Shown here: positions 9,572 through 20,594 of the stretch, one piece after another
Numbering within the stretch: the stretch's first letter is position 1
How the letters are laid out: every line of letters starts with the position of its first letter
Source of the DNA: Synechococcus sp. A18-25c
Lineage (GTDB): Bacteria > Cyanobacteriota > Cyanobacteriia > PCC-6307 > Cyanobiaceae
DNA length: 64,000 nucleotides
Assembly: GCF_014280035.1 (NCBI RefSeq)
Contig: NZ_CP047957.1
Location: forward strand, 2,418,001 to 2,482,000
Direction: 5' to 3'
Made by a program: the position numbers and the translations under genes
The notes under the pieces: generated by a model
What the model was told of the DNA's origin: nothing
What the model saw: the letters and a program-made list of their open reading frames with translations, nothing else
Databases searched by the model: none

Positions 9572-10323
9572 GCGTTCTCCTCCTCAGTGCTGCCGAGATA
9601 CACATCAATCACGCGTTGATCGACCTGAACTTGATCCATGGTTCCCTCACAGAGCACATGGCCCTGATGCAGAACCGTGACCGGACTCTCGAGGCGGCGG
9701 ATGAACTCCATGTCGTGTTCGATCACCAGCACCGTGTGATCACCGGCCAGGGATTTGAGTAGATCCGCGGTGAGGTCAGTCTCCTCATCCGTTAGCCCTG
9801 CAACCGGCTCATCGACCAGCAACAAATCAGGGTCCTGACCGACGAGCATTGCAATCTCTAACCACTGCTTCTGTCCGTGGGACAGGGAACCGGCCTTCCA
9901 GTCGGAACGGTGCTGCAAATTGACGATGCCCATCAAGTGATGCACCCGGTCACGCTGCTCAGCACTTAGGCCTCCGAACAACAACGGCCAGGGTTGCTTG
10001 GGTCGACTCACCGCCAGGGCGAGATTTTCCTTCACCGTGAGCTTTTCAAACACCCGCGGGCTCTGGAACTTGCGACCGATCCCCAAGCGTGCGATGAGGT
10101 GCTCGCTGGTTCCGATCAGCGAACGACCCTTGAACACCACATCCCCTTCTGTGGGGGGCGTTTTACCAGTGATCACATCCAGGAAAGTGGTCTTCCCGGC
10201 TCCATTGGGTCCGATCACAGCCCGCAACTCACCAGGCTGCAAGGAAAGATTGAGATCACGAAGGGCCAGAAACCCATCGAAGCTGACGGTGATCTGACTC
10301 AGTTCCAACAAGGAATGGCTCAT
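9568..10323 (-). CDS. urtD: urea ABC transporter ATP-binding protein UrtD
   Basis: The second ATPase subunit of the urea importer, 251 residues. It has Walker A GPNGAGKTTFLDV, the family segment ARLGIGRKFQSPRVFE, signature LSHGQKQWLEIAM, Walker B LLLVDEPVAGL and VLVIEHDMEFIRR. The LSHGQ variant of the ABC signature is usual for UrtD. The start overlaps the urtC stop and the stop overlaps the urtE start, so the three are co-translated. Confidence 0.95.
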   Translation of the reverse strand: MSHSLLELSQITVSFDGFLALRDLNLSLQPGELRAVIGPNGAGKTTFLDVITGKTPPTEGDVVFKGRSLIGTSEHLIARLGIGRKFQSPRVFEKLTVKENLALAVSRPKQPWPLLFGGLSAEQRDRVHHLMGIVNLQHRSDWKAGSLSHGQKQWLEIAMLVGQDPDLLLVDEPVAGLTDEETDLTADLLKSLAGDHTVLVIEHDMEFIRRLESPVTVLHQGHVLCEGTMDQVQVDQRVIDVYLGSTEEENA

Positions 10324-11582
10324 GGCTGCACCTCCTCCTGACCTTCAAATTCGAGCTGCGGATACGTCCCACTACGACGCACAATCCCCAGGTTGTTGAG
10401 TAACTGACCACATCGAACCAGCCAGATGCCGAGACGGTTCATCGCTGTTGAATCAACACTTTTGTCGATCAGCACATCGCCCCAGGCAATCGCTTGATTG
10501 CCCACTTGGTTAAGCAAGGAACCCAATCGGTTGAACCCGTTGCCAGGGCCTTCGCCACGGAACCAGCCGATCACACCCTCCGGCAGAACCGTCACCACCA
10601 GGATGAACAATCCGCCCTGAATGAACAGCCAGGTCTCCGGAAACACCTCACTCACCAGACTCTGGGCGTAGTTGATCACCACAGCGCCGAGAATCGCTCC
10701 CACCAAGGTGCCGCGTCCCCCGACCGCCACCCAGATCACCATGTCAATCGACATCGGCACCTCCATGAATTGCGGCGAGGCACTACCGGATTGGACGGTG
10801 TAGAGAGCTCCACCGATGCCCGCAAGGGCACCGGCCAAACCGAACACGATGGTCTTAAACAATGTGGGGTTGTATCCGGCAAAACGAAGACGCGGTTCGT
10901 CATCACGAATGGCGATCAACACATCACCAAAGCGACCGCGCACCACCCAACGCAAGAACGCCCAAACCACAATCACCACAACAGCGGTCACCCAGAAAAA
11001 CCACCGCTGCATCAATTCAGAACCGACGAACTGACCAAACAATTTCGTCGCCGGCGTCTGCAATCCGTTGGTGCCGTTGATCAGTTTCTGCTGGCCATTG
11101 AAGAAGTTGTAGAAGACGAGCAGGGCAGCCTGAGTCAGGATCGAGAAATAGACCCCTTTGATCCGGTTGCGGAACACCAGACCACCCAAAACGGCTGCCA
11201 AAAGACCGGGAACCAACCAGATCGCGACCAAAGTGAACCATGGAGATGCAAAGGGATGCCAAAAAAACGGCAGCTCACTGACGCCATAAAGGCTGAAAAA
11301 TTCGGGAATTCCATTGAGGAGATCGCCAGCACTACTGAGTTGCAGATACATGGCAGCGGCATAACCACCCAACGCGAAGAAAATTCCCTGGCCAAGACTG
11401 AGGAGACCGGTGAAGCCCCAGATCAAATCGATGCCGAGAGCCACAATCGCCAAGGCCAGAAAACGACCCAACAGATTGAGCCTGAACTCAGACAGCACCG
11501 CAGGGGCCGCGACGATGGCGGCAAGAATCACCACCCAGAGAAGAAGCTGACGCCAACGAGGCTGTTGAAGGAGCTGCAACAT
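10320..11582 (-). CDS. urtC: urea ABC transporter permease UrtC
   Basis: A permease of the LivM/UrtC type, 420 residues with about ten hydrophobic segments. Family stretches are WGFTGLLSLGQGIFFALGGY, KGVYFSILTQAALLV, AIRDDEPRLRFAGYNP and GGRGTLVGAILGA. Past the last helix (FIQGGLFILVVTVLPEGVIG) there is a soluble tail of roughly 80 residues, longer than I expect for the family, containing LNQVGNQAIAWGDVL. It starts four bases after the urtB stop. Confidence 0.94.
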   Translation of the reverse strand: MLQLLQQPRWRQLLLWVVILAAIVAAPAVLSEFRLNLLGRFLALAIVALGIDLIWGFTGLLSLGQGIFFALGGYAAAMYLQLSSAGDLLNGIPEFFSLYGVSELPFFWHPFASPWFTLVAIWLVPGLLAAVLGGLVFRNRIKGVYFSILTQAALLVFYNFFNGQQKLINGTNGLQTPATKLFGQFVGSELMQRWFFWVTAVVVIVVWAFLRWVVRGRFGDVLIAIRDDEPRLRFAGYNPTLFKTIVFGLAGALAGIGGALYTVQSGSASPQFMEVPMSIDMVIWVAVGGRGTLVGAILGAVVINYAQSLVSEVFPETWLFIQGGLFILVVTVLPEGVIGWFRGEGPGNGFNRLGSLLNQVGNQAIAWGDVLIDKSVDSTAMNRLGIWLVRCGQLLNNLGIVRRSGTYPQLEFEGQEEVQP

Positions 11583-11586
11583 CAGA

Positions 11587-12741
11587 TCAAGCCTCCACCA
11601 TGCGTCCCTTCTGGGGGAACATTCCCGCAGGGCGGAACTGCAAGAACACCACGATCAGAGCGAAGATCATCACTTGGGCCATGCTGGTGGTGGCAAAGAA
11701 GGTCACAGCACCCGCCAACGGGGCAGGCATGTCGGGCCAGAGCGTGAGTAATCGGCCGGCTCCGATCAGATCTGTCAACCAACCGATCGTGAAGGAGGCC
11801 AGCACCGTGCCAAACAAATTGCCAACGCCGCCCAGCACCACGACCATGAAACAGCCCACGATGTAAGAGTTGCCGACATTCGGGCCCACGGAACCCAGCA
11901 GGGAGACGGCCACACCGGCCACACCGGCCAAGCCTGAGCCAATGCCAAACGTCAGAACATCAACCGTGTCGGTCGCGATGCCCAAACAGTCACTCATGGA
12001 TCGGTTCTGGGTCACGGCACGGATACGCATTCCCCAGACACTGCGGTTCAGGAACCAGGTGACCCCAAGCACCGCCACCACGGTGACCACGATGATCACC
12101 AAACGCGGCACCGGAACGGTCAAGCCAAGCAAGTCGATCCCGCCGCGCATCCATTGCGGAGCCGTGACATCCACATTGCGGGCATCCGCCTGAGCCAGTC
12201 GACTGATCTGAGACCCCAGGCCATTCGCCAGAACAACGCCCATGAGGGCTGCGACGCCCCAGCTCCCCGCGCGAACCAGCCGTGAGCGAGAACCATCCAG
12301 CCAACGATCTGGGAGAAACAACGGCAAACCGAAACCCACCACAAGCGCAAGAATCAAGCCCGACGCATTGGCCATCGGGACACTGCGCACGAACTGCTGG
12401 AGGATCAGACTGACTCCCCAGGTCGCCAACAACGTCTCCAAGGGATTGCCGTAAAGACGGCGAATCACCGTGCGTTCCAACAACACACCAACCACGCCGC
12501 TGACGAGAAACGCGATTGGAATCGAAACCAGGACGTAAAGGTCGTAGACGGGGGCCAACGCCGGCAACTTAAAAATCAACTGCACCACGAAAGTGGTGTA
12601 CGCCCCCAGCATGATCAGCTCACCATGGGCGAGGTTGATCACCCCCATCAGGCCAAAAACAATCGCCAATCCAAGGGCGGCCATGAGCAGCACTGAGCCG
12701 ATAGCCACGCCGTTGAACAGGCTTTCAAAAAGCAGTTGCAC
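11587..12741 (-). CDS. urtB: urea ABC transporter permease UrtB
   Basis: A LivH/UrtB-type permease, 384 residues, multi-spanning. It contains FGLMGVINLAHGELIMLGAY, ETLLATWGVSLILQQ, RAVTQNRSMSDCLGI and VVVLGGVGNLFGTVLASF. The gene is separated from urtA by 93 bases that hold a hairpin with a T-run, so its expression probably depends on read-through from the urtA promoter. It forms the membrane channel with UrtC. Confidence 0.94.
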   Translation of the reverse strand: MQLLFESLFNGVAIGSVLLMAALGLAIVFGLMGVINLAHGELIMLGAYTTFVVQLIFKLPALAPVYDLYVLVSIPIAFLVSGVVGVLLERTVIRRLYGNPLETLLATWGVSLILQQFVRSVPMANASGLILALVVGFGLPLFLPDRWLDGSRSRLVRAGSWGVAALMGVVLANGLGSQISRLAQADARNVDVTAPQWMRGGIDLLGLTVPVPRLVIIVVTVVAVLGVTWFLNRSVWGMRIRAVTQNRSMSDCLGIATDTVDVLTFGIGSGLAGVAGVAVSLLGSVGPNVGNSYIVGCFMVVVLGGVGNLFGTVLASFTIGWLTDLIGAGRLLTLWPDMPAPLAGAVTFFATTSMAQVMIFALIVVFLQFRPAGMFPQKGRMVEA

Positions 12742-12780
12742 GACTGTCTGAAACGAAACGTTCAGGAAAACGACGAAAAA

Positions 12781-12802
12781 AGGAGCCCGAAAACGAGCTC
12801 CT
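12781..12802 (-). terminator. intercistronic hairpin between urtA and urtB
   Basis: On the minus strand, AGGAGC pairs with GCTCCT across a 10-base loop and is followed directly by a run of six T. It lies 33 bases after the urtA stop and 39 before urtB. The position fits a leaky terminator that makes more substrate-binding protein than permease, as in other ABC operons. The stem is only six pairs, so strength is uncertain. Confidence 0.55.
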
Positions 12803-12834
12803 CTGCAAGGAAAGATCGAGCTTGAATCAGCCGA

Positions 12835-14145
12835 TCAGAGCTTGTACTTGCCGCCCTTGGAGGCATCGGTCCAGTCGCAGGCAAAGCCGGTGGAATCAGG
12901 GTGGATCTGGTTCCAGGCCTGGGGAGCGATCGGGCCATCGGTCTCCTCGAGGATGGCGAACTGTCCATCCTTGGTGATCTGACCGATGCGCACGGTTTGG
13001 GACAGGTGATGATTCGGCATCACAGTGACCTTGCCCTGAGGCGCATCAAATTCGATGCCGACGAGAGCTTCACGCACCTTGTCGTTCTCGAAGCTGTTGG
13101 CCTTCTCAACGGCAGCTTTCCAGAGATAAACCATGTTGTAGGCAGACTCCTGAGGGTCAGCCACCTGACGGTCTTCGCCGTACTTCGCCTTGAAGTCAGC
13201 CGCGAACTTCTTGGAAGCAGGCGTGTCGATTGACATCATGTAGTTCCAAGCGCCGTAGTGGCCCTCAAGGAACTCAGGTCCAATCGTGCTGATCTCCTCT
13301 TCCGCGATGGAGTAGCTCATCACGTAGTAACCGTTAGCGGGGGTGAGGCCAGCATCCTGAATCTGCTTGAAGAAGGCGACGTTTTGGTCACCATTCAGGG
13401 TGTTGATGATCACACCGCCGTCAGGCAGGGCCTCCTTGATCTTGGCGATGATCGGGGCGACTTCCGTGTTACCCAAGGGCAGGTAGTCCTCGCCGACCAC
13501 CGTGCCGCCCAGCTGCTCCACCTGGGATTTGGTGATGGTGTTGGAGGTGCGGGGGAAGACGTAGTCCGAACCCACGAGGAAGAAGGGCTTGCCAGCGGCA
13601 GGCGACTTCTCATACATGAACTTGGTCGCAGGCTCAGACTGCTGGTTCGGAGTCGCACCGGTGTAGAAGATGTTGTTGGAGCACTCCTGACCCTCGTACT
13701 GGATCGGGTAGTAGAGGAAAGCGTCCTTGGACTCGTAAACCGGGAGCATTTCCTTGCGGCTGGCGGAGGTCCAACCACCAAAGACCACAGGCACATTGTC
13801 CTGGTCGATCAGCTTTTTGGACTTCTCAGCAAAGGTGGGCCAAGAAGAAGCACCGTCTTCAACGATGGTTTCGATCATGTATTTCTTGCCATCCACTTCA
13901 ACGCCGCCGGCGGCGTTGATCTCTTCGATCGCCAACTCTTCGGTATCGACAAGCGTCTTCTCGGAGATCGCCATCGTGCCGGTTAAGGAGTGAAGGATGC
14001 CGACGGTGACAGTGCAGTTTTCGCCATTGGCGTCGCACTTGGCGTTGGTGGCGGCCTTCTCACCACCGCCGCAGGCGGTCACAGCCAGACCCAACGACGT
14101 TGCGGCCAGGCCGGCAAACAAACGCTTTGAGAGAGAGGAGCTCAT
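12835..14145 (-). CDS. urtA: urea ABC transporter substrate-binding lipoprotein UrtA
   Basis: A periplasmic binding protein of the Leu/Ile/Val fold, 436 residues. The N-terminus is a lipoprotein signal, LAVTACGGGEKAATN, with the lipidated Cys at about residue 25. The mature part has VTVGILHSLTGTMAISE, EEINAAGGVEVDGKKY, VVFGGWTSASRKEMLPVYE and FYTGATPNQQSEPA, all standard for UrtA. It delivers urea (and short amides) to UrtBC. It is first in the leftward operon; the 119-base gap upstream contains an NtcA-like half-match (14225-14238). Confidence 0.96.
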   Translation of the reverse strand: MSSSLSKRLFAGLAATSLGLAVTACGGGEKAATNAKCDANGENCTVTVGILHSLTGTMAISEKTLVDTEELAIEEINAAGGVEVDGKKYMIETIVEDGASSWPTFAEKSKKLIDQDNVPVVFGGWTSASRKEMLPVYESKDAFLYYPIQYEGQECSNNIFYTGATPNQQSEPATKFMYEKSPAAGKPFFLVGSDYVFPRTSNTITKSQVEQLGGTVVGEDYLPLGNTEVAPIIAKIKEALPDGGVIINTLNGDQNVAFFKQIQDAGLTPANGYYVMSYSIAEEEISTIGPEFLEGHYGAWNYMMSIDTPASKKFAADFKAKYGEDRQVADPQESAYNMVYLWKAAVEKANSFENDKVREALVGIEFDAPQGKVTVMPNHHLSQTVRIGQITKDGQFAILEETDGPIAPQAWNQIHPDSTGFACDWTDASKGGKYKL

Positions 14146-14224
14146 GAAATGTGCAATACGGTGATGGACGGACGTCTGACGACGACCGAACCCTGACCAT
14201 GGCCCTCACACTCACTACAAGAAC

Positions 14225-14238
14225 GTATCAAGAGGAAC
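14225..14238 (-). promoter_or_regulatory. NtcA-like box (one mismatch) upstream of urtA
   Basis: Read on the minus strand this is GTT-N8-TAC, one base off the NtcA consensus GTA-N8-TAC, 80 bases before the urtA start. On the plus strand it is GTATCAAGAGGAAC and shares GTA-N-CAA with the perfect boxes elsewhere in the window. No clear TANNNT -10 sits at the usual distance. NtcA control of urt genes is well known in cyanobacteria, hence the proposal. Confidence 0.4.
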
Positions 14239-14264
14239 ATTTTTGCCCCCCAAGCGGGCGGCAA

Positions 14265-14870
14265 TCAAAGATTAGGTAGCTGTCGATACACAAACTCAAT
14301 GATGCGTTCGAGCCCCTCTCCGCTGTGGAGATTGGTGAAGCACCAAGGACGCTCCCCGCGCATCGCGAGCGTGTCGCGCTCCATCACCGCCAGATCGGCT
14401 CCAACCAATGGGGCCAGATCAATCTTGTTGATCACCAGCAGATCCGACCGCGTAATACCGGGCCCGCCTTTGCGCGGAATCTTGTCGCCAGCCGCCACAT
14501 CGATCACATAAATGCAAAGGTCAACCAGCTCTGGACTGAAGCTGGCCGCGAGATTGTCACCACCGCTTTCCACCAGCACCAGATCCAGACCAGGGAACTG
14601 GTCCTCCAACTCAGCAACAGCCGCCCGATTAATCGAGCAGTCCTCACGAATCGCCGTGTGGGGGCAGCCACCGGTCTCCACTCCACGAATCCGCTCCGGC
14701 TCCAGAGCTCCAACACGCGTCAGGAATTGGGCATCCTCATGCGTATAAATATCGTTGGTTACCACAGCCAGCTGCAGTTGATCACGGAGGCGACGACAGA
14801 GCGCTTCCACCAGGGCCGTTTTCCCTGAACCCACCGGACCAGCCACCCCAAGACGCAGCTTGCTGCTCAT
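14265..14870 (-). CDS. ureG: urease accessory GTPase UreG
   Basis: A 201-residue SIMIBI-class GTPase that drives nickel delivery to apo-urease. The P-loop is [48 protein letters not shown] (metal-binding Cys-Pro-His) and [17 protein letters not shown] are family hallmarks. The start overlaps the ureF stop by one base (TGATG). It is the last gene of the leftward ureEFG unit, 119 bases before urtA, so it may read through into the urt operon. Confidence 0.96.
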   Translation of the reverse strand: MSSKLRLGVAGPVGSGKTALVEALCRRLRDQLQLAVVTNDIYTHEDAQFLTRVGALEPERIRGVETGGCPHTAIREDCSINRAAVAELEDQFPGLDLVLVESGGDNLAASFSPELVDLCIYVIDVAAGDKIPRKGGPGITRSDLLVINKIDLAPLVGADLAVMERDTLAMRGERPWCFTNLHSGEGLERIIEFVYRQLPNL

Positions 14871-15538
14871 CAGCTTCGAAACAGGCGGGAATACAACTCA
14901 GCATGGGCGAGCTGTGCCATCCCCGCACCCACGCCACCATTCCAGAGCGTTCGAGACCCACAGGCCAGCAATTGTTCCGCTTCACGCCTAATCAAGGGCT
15001 GCAAGCGGTGCTGCAGCACCTGAGCACGCGTCGGCCCCAGCGGCAGCAGCCGAACGGCAGCACTGAGCTGATTGGCAACCCAGCCGTAGAGATAACCCTC
15101 CACCATCTCCTCCTTGGAAACCTCTAACGCCGATGCCGCAGCGGCCCAGGCGCTTGGCCAGCTCAATGGCACCGCGTCGGGGAGCGGCCGGCCCATGTCA
15201 GCCAACAACTGAACCAAAGACAATCCCATCTGACGCAGTTGCGCACGGACCTCAGAAGCTTCACGGGTGGCCAGAAGCCATCCATCCAAATCGATCAAGC
15301 GCTGCTTTGCCGCAGCATCACCCCCGCACCAGGCTGCAACCTCCCGCGCTAATGAGGGAAGCGCGGAAGCCTCCAAGCGCAAGGCACCACGGCACAGCTC
15401 AGCCTCCAACCAACCCTGCAACTGAAAGTCATCCGCAATCGCCCCCGACTGAATCAGCACTTCCAGCCCCTCGGAATAACTGAAAGCGCCCACCGGAAGG
15501 GCAGGACTCACCAGCTGGAGCAAAGACAGCGACGTCAT
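14870..15538 (-). CDS. ureF: urease accessory protein UreF
   Basis: An all-helical protein of 222 residues that bridges UreD-urease and UreG during nickel insertion. It begins [20 protein letters not shown], the classical UreF start, and has SALPS..AREVAAW and [12 protein letters not shown]. The ATG overlaps the ureE stop (ATGA). Divergence in the middle is normal for this fast-evolving family. Confidence 0.93.
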   Translation of the reverse strand: MTSLSLLQLVSPALPVGAFSYSEGLEVLIQSGAIADDFQLQGWLEAELCRGALRLEASALPSLAREVAAWCGGDAAAKQRLIDLDGWLLATREASEVRAQLRQMGLSLVQLLADMGRPLPDAVPLSWPSAWAAAASALEVSKEEMVEGYLYGWVANQLSAAVRLLPLGPTRAQVLQHRLQPLIRREAEQLLACGSRTLWNGGVGAGMAQLAHAELYSRLFRS

Positions 15539-16032
15539 CCGTGGGAATGCTCCGCATAGGCCCCACGTTCAGGAGCGAAGGGCTGACAGCAGCGGCTCAC
15601 CCGCAGCCCCAGGGTCTGCAACATGTCAGCCAGCACAGGATCGTCAGGCAACAGCAGCTGTTGCTCATGCAGCTCAAGAGCCACATGGCGATTACCCAGG
15701 TGATAAGCCGCTTTGAGCAATGCCAGAGCAGACCCCGCTTGCACTCGCAGCAAGGCTTCCGGTGCAGCGGTGACCTCCACCCGCACGGAACAGGCTTGAT
15801 CCGTGAGGCAATCCCCGGGCTTCAAAGCACCATGCCTCGGCAGTTGGAGCAAAACCTGGCAACCGCAAGCCGTCTGACGCCTTCCTCGCAGCACAGTGCG
15901 CTCAGTCGCGGTCAGCGGCAGCTGCAAACCGACCATCGCACCGTCTGGCTCACAACGCTTCTCCAACACGATCACCGTGTCACTCACGAGCAACCCTCTT
16001 GCTGCTTGAAGACTGCCCAGCAACGTCCCCAA
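15535..16032 (-). CDS. ureE: urease accessory nickel chaperone UreE
   Basis: 165 residues with the UreE N-terminal peptide-binding-like domain (TATERTVLRGRRQTACG) and the metal-binding core AYHLGNRHVALEL. The tail AYAEHSHG has only two His, unlike the His-rich tails of some UreE proteins, so nickel storage is probably limited. It is first in the leftward ureEFG unit and divergent from ureD; 54 bases separate the starts. Confidence 0.93.
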   Translation of the reverse strand: MGTLLGSLQAARGLLVSDTVIVLEKRCEPDGAMVGLQLPLTATERTVLRGRRQTACGCQVLLQLPRHGALKPGDCLTDQACSVRVEVTAAPEALLRVQAGSALALLKAAYHLGNRHVALELHEQQLLLPDDPVLADMLQTLGLRVSRCCQPFAPERGAYAEHSHG

Positions 16033-16037
16033 ATTTG

Positions 16038-16051
16038 GTGTGCACTGCTAC
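16038..16051 (+). promoter_or_regulatory. NtcA-like box (GTG-N8-TAC) between ureE and ureD
   Basis: GTGTGCACTGCTAC differs from GTA-N8-TAC at one base. It lies in the 54-base divergent gap, six bases before the ureE start and 35 before ureD. The spacing is very short for an activator of ureD, so this may be coincidental. Confidence 0.3.
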
Positions 16052-16086
16052 AAAACAATCGGTCCTTGCCATCCGAGCCTTCTCGA

Positions 16087-17025
16087 ATGAGAGGTCTTGA
16101 GCCCTGGCACGGCCGTTGCCAGCTGCAATTCCACATGGATCAGCACGGCCGCACACGCCATCAAGGGGGCTGCAGTGCGCCCTTCAAACTGATGCGAGGC
16201 GAAATCGGCGGCGATGGCCGCTGCGATATCCCCCTGCTGCACACAGCGGGAGGGCTGGTGGGGGGTGACCGCCTCAGCATCGATCTGAACCTTTTAGATC
16301 ACAGTCGCAGCCTGGTAACCAGTGTGGCCGCGCAGAAGGTGTATGGATCGATCGGCCTTAGCCGCATCCAGCCCCAAGGCTCTTGGGCACAGCAAACCGT
16401 GAAGGCACATCTCAGTGACCATGGGGATCTGGAGTGGCTCCCCCAGGAACTGGTGCTGTATGCCAACGCGCTCTATGAGCAGAACCTGAACGTGACCCTG
16501 CCTGACAACGCGTCGTTCCTCAGTGCCGAGATTGTGCGACTAGGACGGACCGCTGCGGGCGAACAGCTCGATCAGGGTCGATGGCGCTCCAGCTTGGAGA
16601 TTCAACGTTGTGGCCCTGAAGGACGTCGCTGGGAACTCGTGGACCGAATCGAACTGGGGGGCGACAGCCTGAGTGACAACCACGGCATGGGCGGAGCCCC
16701 GGTGTTTGGATCCCTCGCATGGGCCGCCCCTCGCAAGCTGCAACCATCGGAAATCCAAGAGCTGCTGGACGGAGCACGGGCGGATCGTGAAGGCCTGGAG
16801 GGCACGATGCGCTGCAGTGCGCTGGCGCAAGGACTGGTGGCTCGCTATCTGGGCCACTCCAGCCGCGACGCTCGCTTCTGGTTCAGCCGTATCTGGGCCC
16901 GCACCCGCCACTTGAGGAACCTCAGTCAGCCCGAGATCCCACGGGTTTGGCCCTTACAGGAACAGCCCTTACAGCGATCAAAGTCCACACTGAACACTGC
17001 GCCGGCGCCGGCAGAGACACACTGA
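16087..17025 (+). CDS. ureD: urease accessory protein UreD/UreH
   Basis: A 312-residue scaffold that binds apo-urease and accepts UreFG. Family stretches: GGCSAPFKLMRGEIG, LLHTAGGLVGGDRLSID, TSVAAQKVYGS and EWLPQELVLYANA. The ATG at 16087 gives the usual UreD N-terminus; the frame is open far upstream, but that part is antisense to ureE. It heads the rightward ureDABC unit, with ureA 18 bases after its stop. Confidence 0.94.
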   Translation: MRGLEPWHGRCQLQFHMDQHGRTRHQGGCSAPFKLMRGEIGGDGRCDIPLLHTAGGLVGGDRLSIDLNLLDHSRSLVTSVAAQKVYGSIGLSRIQPQGSWAQQTVKAHLSDHGDLEWLPQELVLYANALYEQNLNVTLPDNASFLSAEIVRLGRTAAGEQLDQGRWRSSLEIQRCGPEGRRWELVDRIELGGDSLSDNHGMGGAPVFGSLAWAAPRKLQPSEIQELLDGARADREGLEGTMRCSALAQGLVARYLGHSSRDARFWFSRIWARTRHLRNLSQPEIPRVWPLQEQPLQRSKSTLNTAPAPAETH

Positions 17026-17043
17026 ACAAGACCGAGCTTCGCC

Positions 17044-17346
17044 ATGCATCTCAGTCCCCAGGAAAAGGACAAGCTCCTAATCGTGACCGCAGCACTGCTG
17101 GCTGAGCGGCGCTTGAACCGTGGTCTGAAACTCAACCACCCCGAAGCGGTGGCCTGGCTCAGTTTTCTGGTGCTGGAAGGCGCCCGCGACGGCAAGAGCG
17201 TGGCGGAGCTGATGCAGGACGGCACCACCTGGCTGCGTCAAGACCAGGTGATGGAGGGAGTGCCCGAGCTCGTCCATGAGGTGCAGATCGAAGCGGTCTT
17301 TCCCGATGGCACCAAGCTCGTCACCCTGCACGACCCGATTCGCTGA
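17044..17346 (+). CDS. ureA: urease subunit gamma
   Basis: 100 residues, the normal length. Conserved parts include [35 protein letters not shown] and [18 protein letters not shown]. It forms the (UreABC)3 apoenzyme with the two following genes and hydrolyses urea to ammonia and carbamate in the cytoplasm. Confidence 0.97.
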   Translation: MHLSPQEKDKLLIVTAALLAERRLNRGLKLNHPEAVAWLSFLVLEGARDGKSVAELMQDGTTWLRQDQVMEGVPELVHEVQIEAVFPDGTKLVTLHDPIR

Positions 17347-17356
17347 GGCAGAACCC

Positions 17357-17677
17357 ATGGCACCTCTCATACCAGGCGAACTGCTCCCCGAACCGGGAGA
17401 ACTCGAGCTGAATGCAGGCCGCCCCGTCACCACGCTGAGCGTCTCCAACAGCGGCGACCGGCCGGTGCAGGTGGGCTCCCATTTCCATTTCGCCGAAGCC
17501 AACGCCGCCCTGCAGTTCGACCGTGCCGCGGCCCGCGGTCAACGGCTCGACATCCCCGCTGGCACCGCCATCCGCTTCGAACCCGGCGACAGCCGCGACG
17601 TGCACCTGATTCCCTTCGCCGGTGCGCGACGCGTCATCGGCTTCAACGGCCAGATCAACGGACCCCTCGACGCCTGA
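17357..17677 (+). CDS. ureB: urease subunit beta
   Basis: 106 residues starting at the ATG 17357 ([18 protein letters not shown]). Family features are [17 protein letters not shown], then [14 protein letters not shown] and [12 protein letters not shown]. It lies 10 bases after ureA and 3 before ureC. Confidence 0.97.
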   Translation: MAPLIPGELLPEPGELELNAGRPVTTLSVSNSGDRPVQVGSHFHFAEANAALQFDRAAARGQRLDIPAGTAIRFEPGDSRDVHLIPFAGARRVIGFNGQINGPLDA

Positions 17678-17680
17678 CCC

Positions 17681-19386
<1,706 letters not shown>

Positions 19387-19390
<4 letters not shown>

Positions 19391-20157
19391 GCCCCACGCT
19401 GTTGGTGGTCCAACACGTGGACCACGAAGGGCCTGATTTGATCGGCCGTTTGGCAACCCAACAAGACCTCACCATCCGAATCCTGCGTCCCGACCTGGGT
19501 GATGCGCTACCCGCTCCGGGCGACTGCCCTAACTGCCTGGCTTTGGTGCTGGGGGGACCGATGGGCGTGAACGATCGACACAGCCCAGGACTGAACTGGC
19601 TCCAAGCAGAACTCGATTGGCTAACTGCCTGGCACCAGGCTGAAAAGCCGGTCATCGGCATCTGCCTGGGGGCACAGCTTCTGGCTGTTGCCGCAGGCGG
19701 TTCAGTGGAACCACTGCATGTAGGGGAACCACCTCAGCCCCTAAAAGAAGTCGGGCTTGGGGCGATTCACTGGCTGATCGGAGCCGATACCGAACCGTTG
19801 CTGGAGAACCTGGGCACAAGCACCACGGTGCTGCATTGGCACGGCGACCGGATTCATCTCCCAAAGCAGGCGACGCTGCTGGGCTCCTCACTGCACTGTG
19901 CAGAACAGGTGTTTCGAGTCGGTCGCCACGCTCTTGGCCTGCAATGCCACCTCGAAGTGAGCACGGCATCACTCCAGCAATGGATCGTGCAAGACGAGGC
20001 CTATGTGGTGAGCGCCATGGGCGCGGAAGGCCCTGCGCAGATCATGCGGATGTGGCATCGCGTGGGAGACGACTTGCAAACCCAAGGCTCACGTTTCTTC
20101 GAAGCCGCCCTGCGGCAGTTGCTGCCGCTCACGACCGGAAGCAGCGCAGGCAAATAA
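19387..20157 (+). CDS. class I glutamine amidotransferase-like protein
   Basis: 256 residues with a class I GATase triad: nucleophile Cys in [16 protein letters not shown], and His/Glu in [20 protein letters not shown] and [11 protein letters not shown] are typical of the stand-alone GMP-synthase-like amidotransferases. The likely start is a TTG at 19387 overlapping the ureC stop (TTGA), so it is probably co-expressed with urease. The ammonia acceptor is unknown, and a deglycase-like or gamma-glutamyl hydrolase activity cannot be excluded. Confidence 0.8.
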
Positions 20158-20249
20158 GGTTTCGCCAAGCAAAAATCAAACGCAAAAGTTTTCTAAAACT
20201 GTATCCATCTGAACAACCAAAGAAGAAACCCACAGCGGACAATCATTTA

Positions 20250-20263
20250 GTAGCAACTGCTAC
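20250..20263 (+). promoter_or_regulatory. perfect NtcA-type box GTA-N8-TAC
   Basis: GTAGCAACTGCTAC matches the NtcA consensus exactly. It lies in the 188-base gap between the amidotransferase and the 55-residue DUF4278 gene, 83 bases before that start. A weak -10 candidate (TACGCG) begins 18 bases downstream, closer than the usual 22. The rest of the gap is A+T-rich with no other supported feature. Confidence 0.55.
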
Positions 20264-20345
20264 AAAGCGTTCACCACGCAATACGCGTGGCGCAGTACGA
20301 CTCAGGCCATGGAACGGGGACCTGAGCTTGCTTCGTTGAACAACC

Positions 20346-20513
20346 ATGACCACACTCCTCTATCGCGGAAACACCTACAGCCCCAACCACGGCGCCGCAC
20401 AAAAGCCCGTGATTCAGCTGACGTACCGCCGCAATGTGTACCAGTCCCGCCAGACCACTCCTCAAAGGGTCCCCGTGGAGTTGATTTATCGCGGCGTTCA
20501 GTACACACGCTGA
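20346..20513 (+). CDS. DUF4278 small protein
   Basis: A 55-residue protein with two copies of the family's short motif: LLYRGNTYSP at the start and LIYRGVQYTR at the end, with LTYRRNVYQS between. This is the cyanobacterial DUF4278 type, function unknown. The ATG at 20346 and TGA at 20511-20513 are unambiguous. A perfect NtcA-type box stands 83 bases upstream, suggesting nitrogen-dependent expression. Confidence 0.8.
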   Translation: MTTLLYRGNTYSPNHGAAQKPVIQLTYRRNVYQSRQTTPQRVPVELIYRGVQYTR

Positions 20514-20594
20514 GGAATTCGCAACTCGGTATCAAGAAAAACAACTGAGGCCAGGGCCTTGAGGAGTTAATGGACCCAGCGATGCATTGGGTGC

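Noticed and set aside
15541-16086. 182-codon upstream extension of ureD
   Set aside because: It is antisense to ureE, and the family N-terminus begins at 16087.
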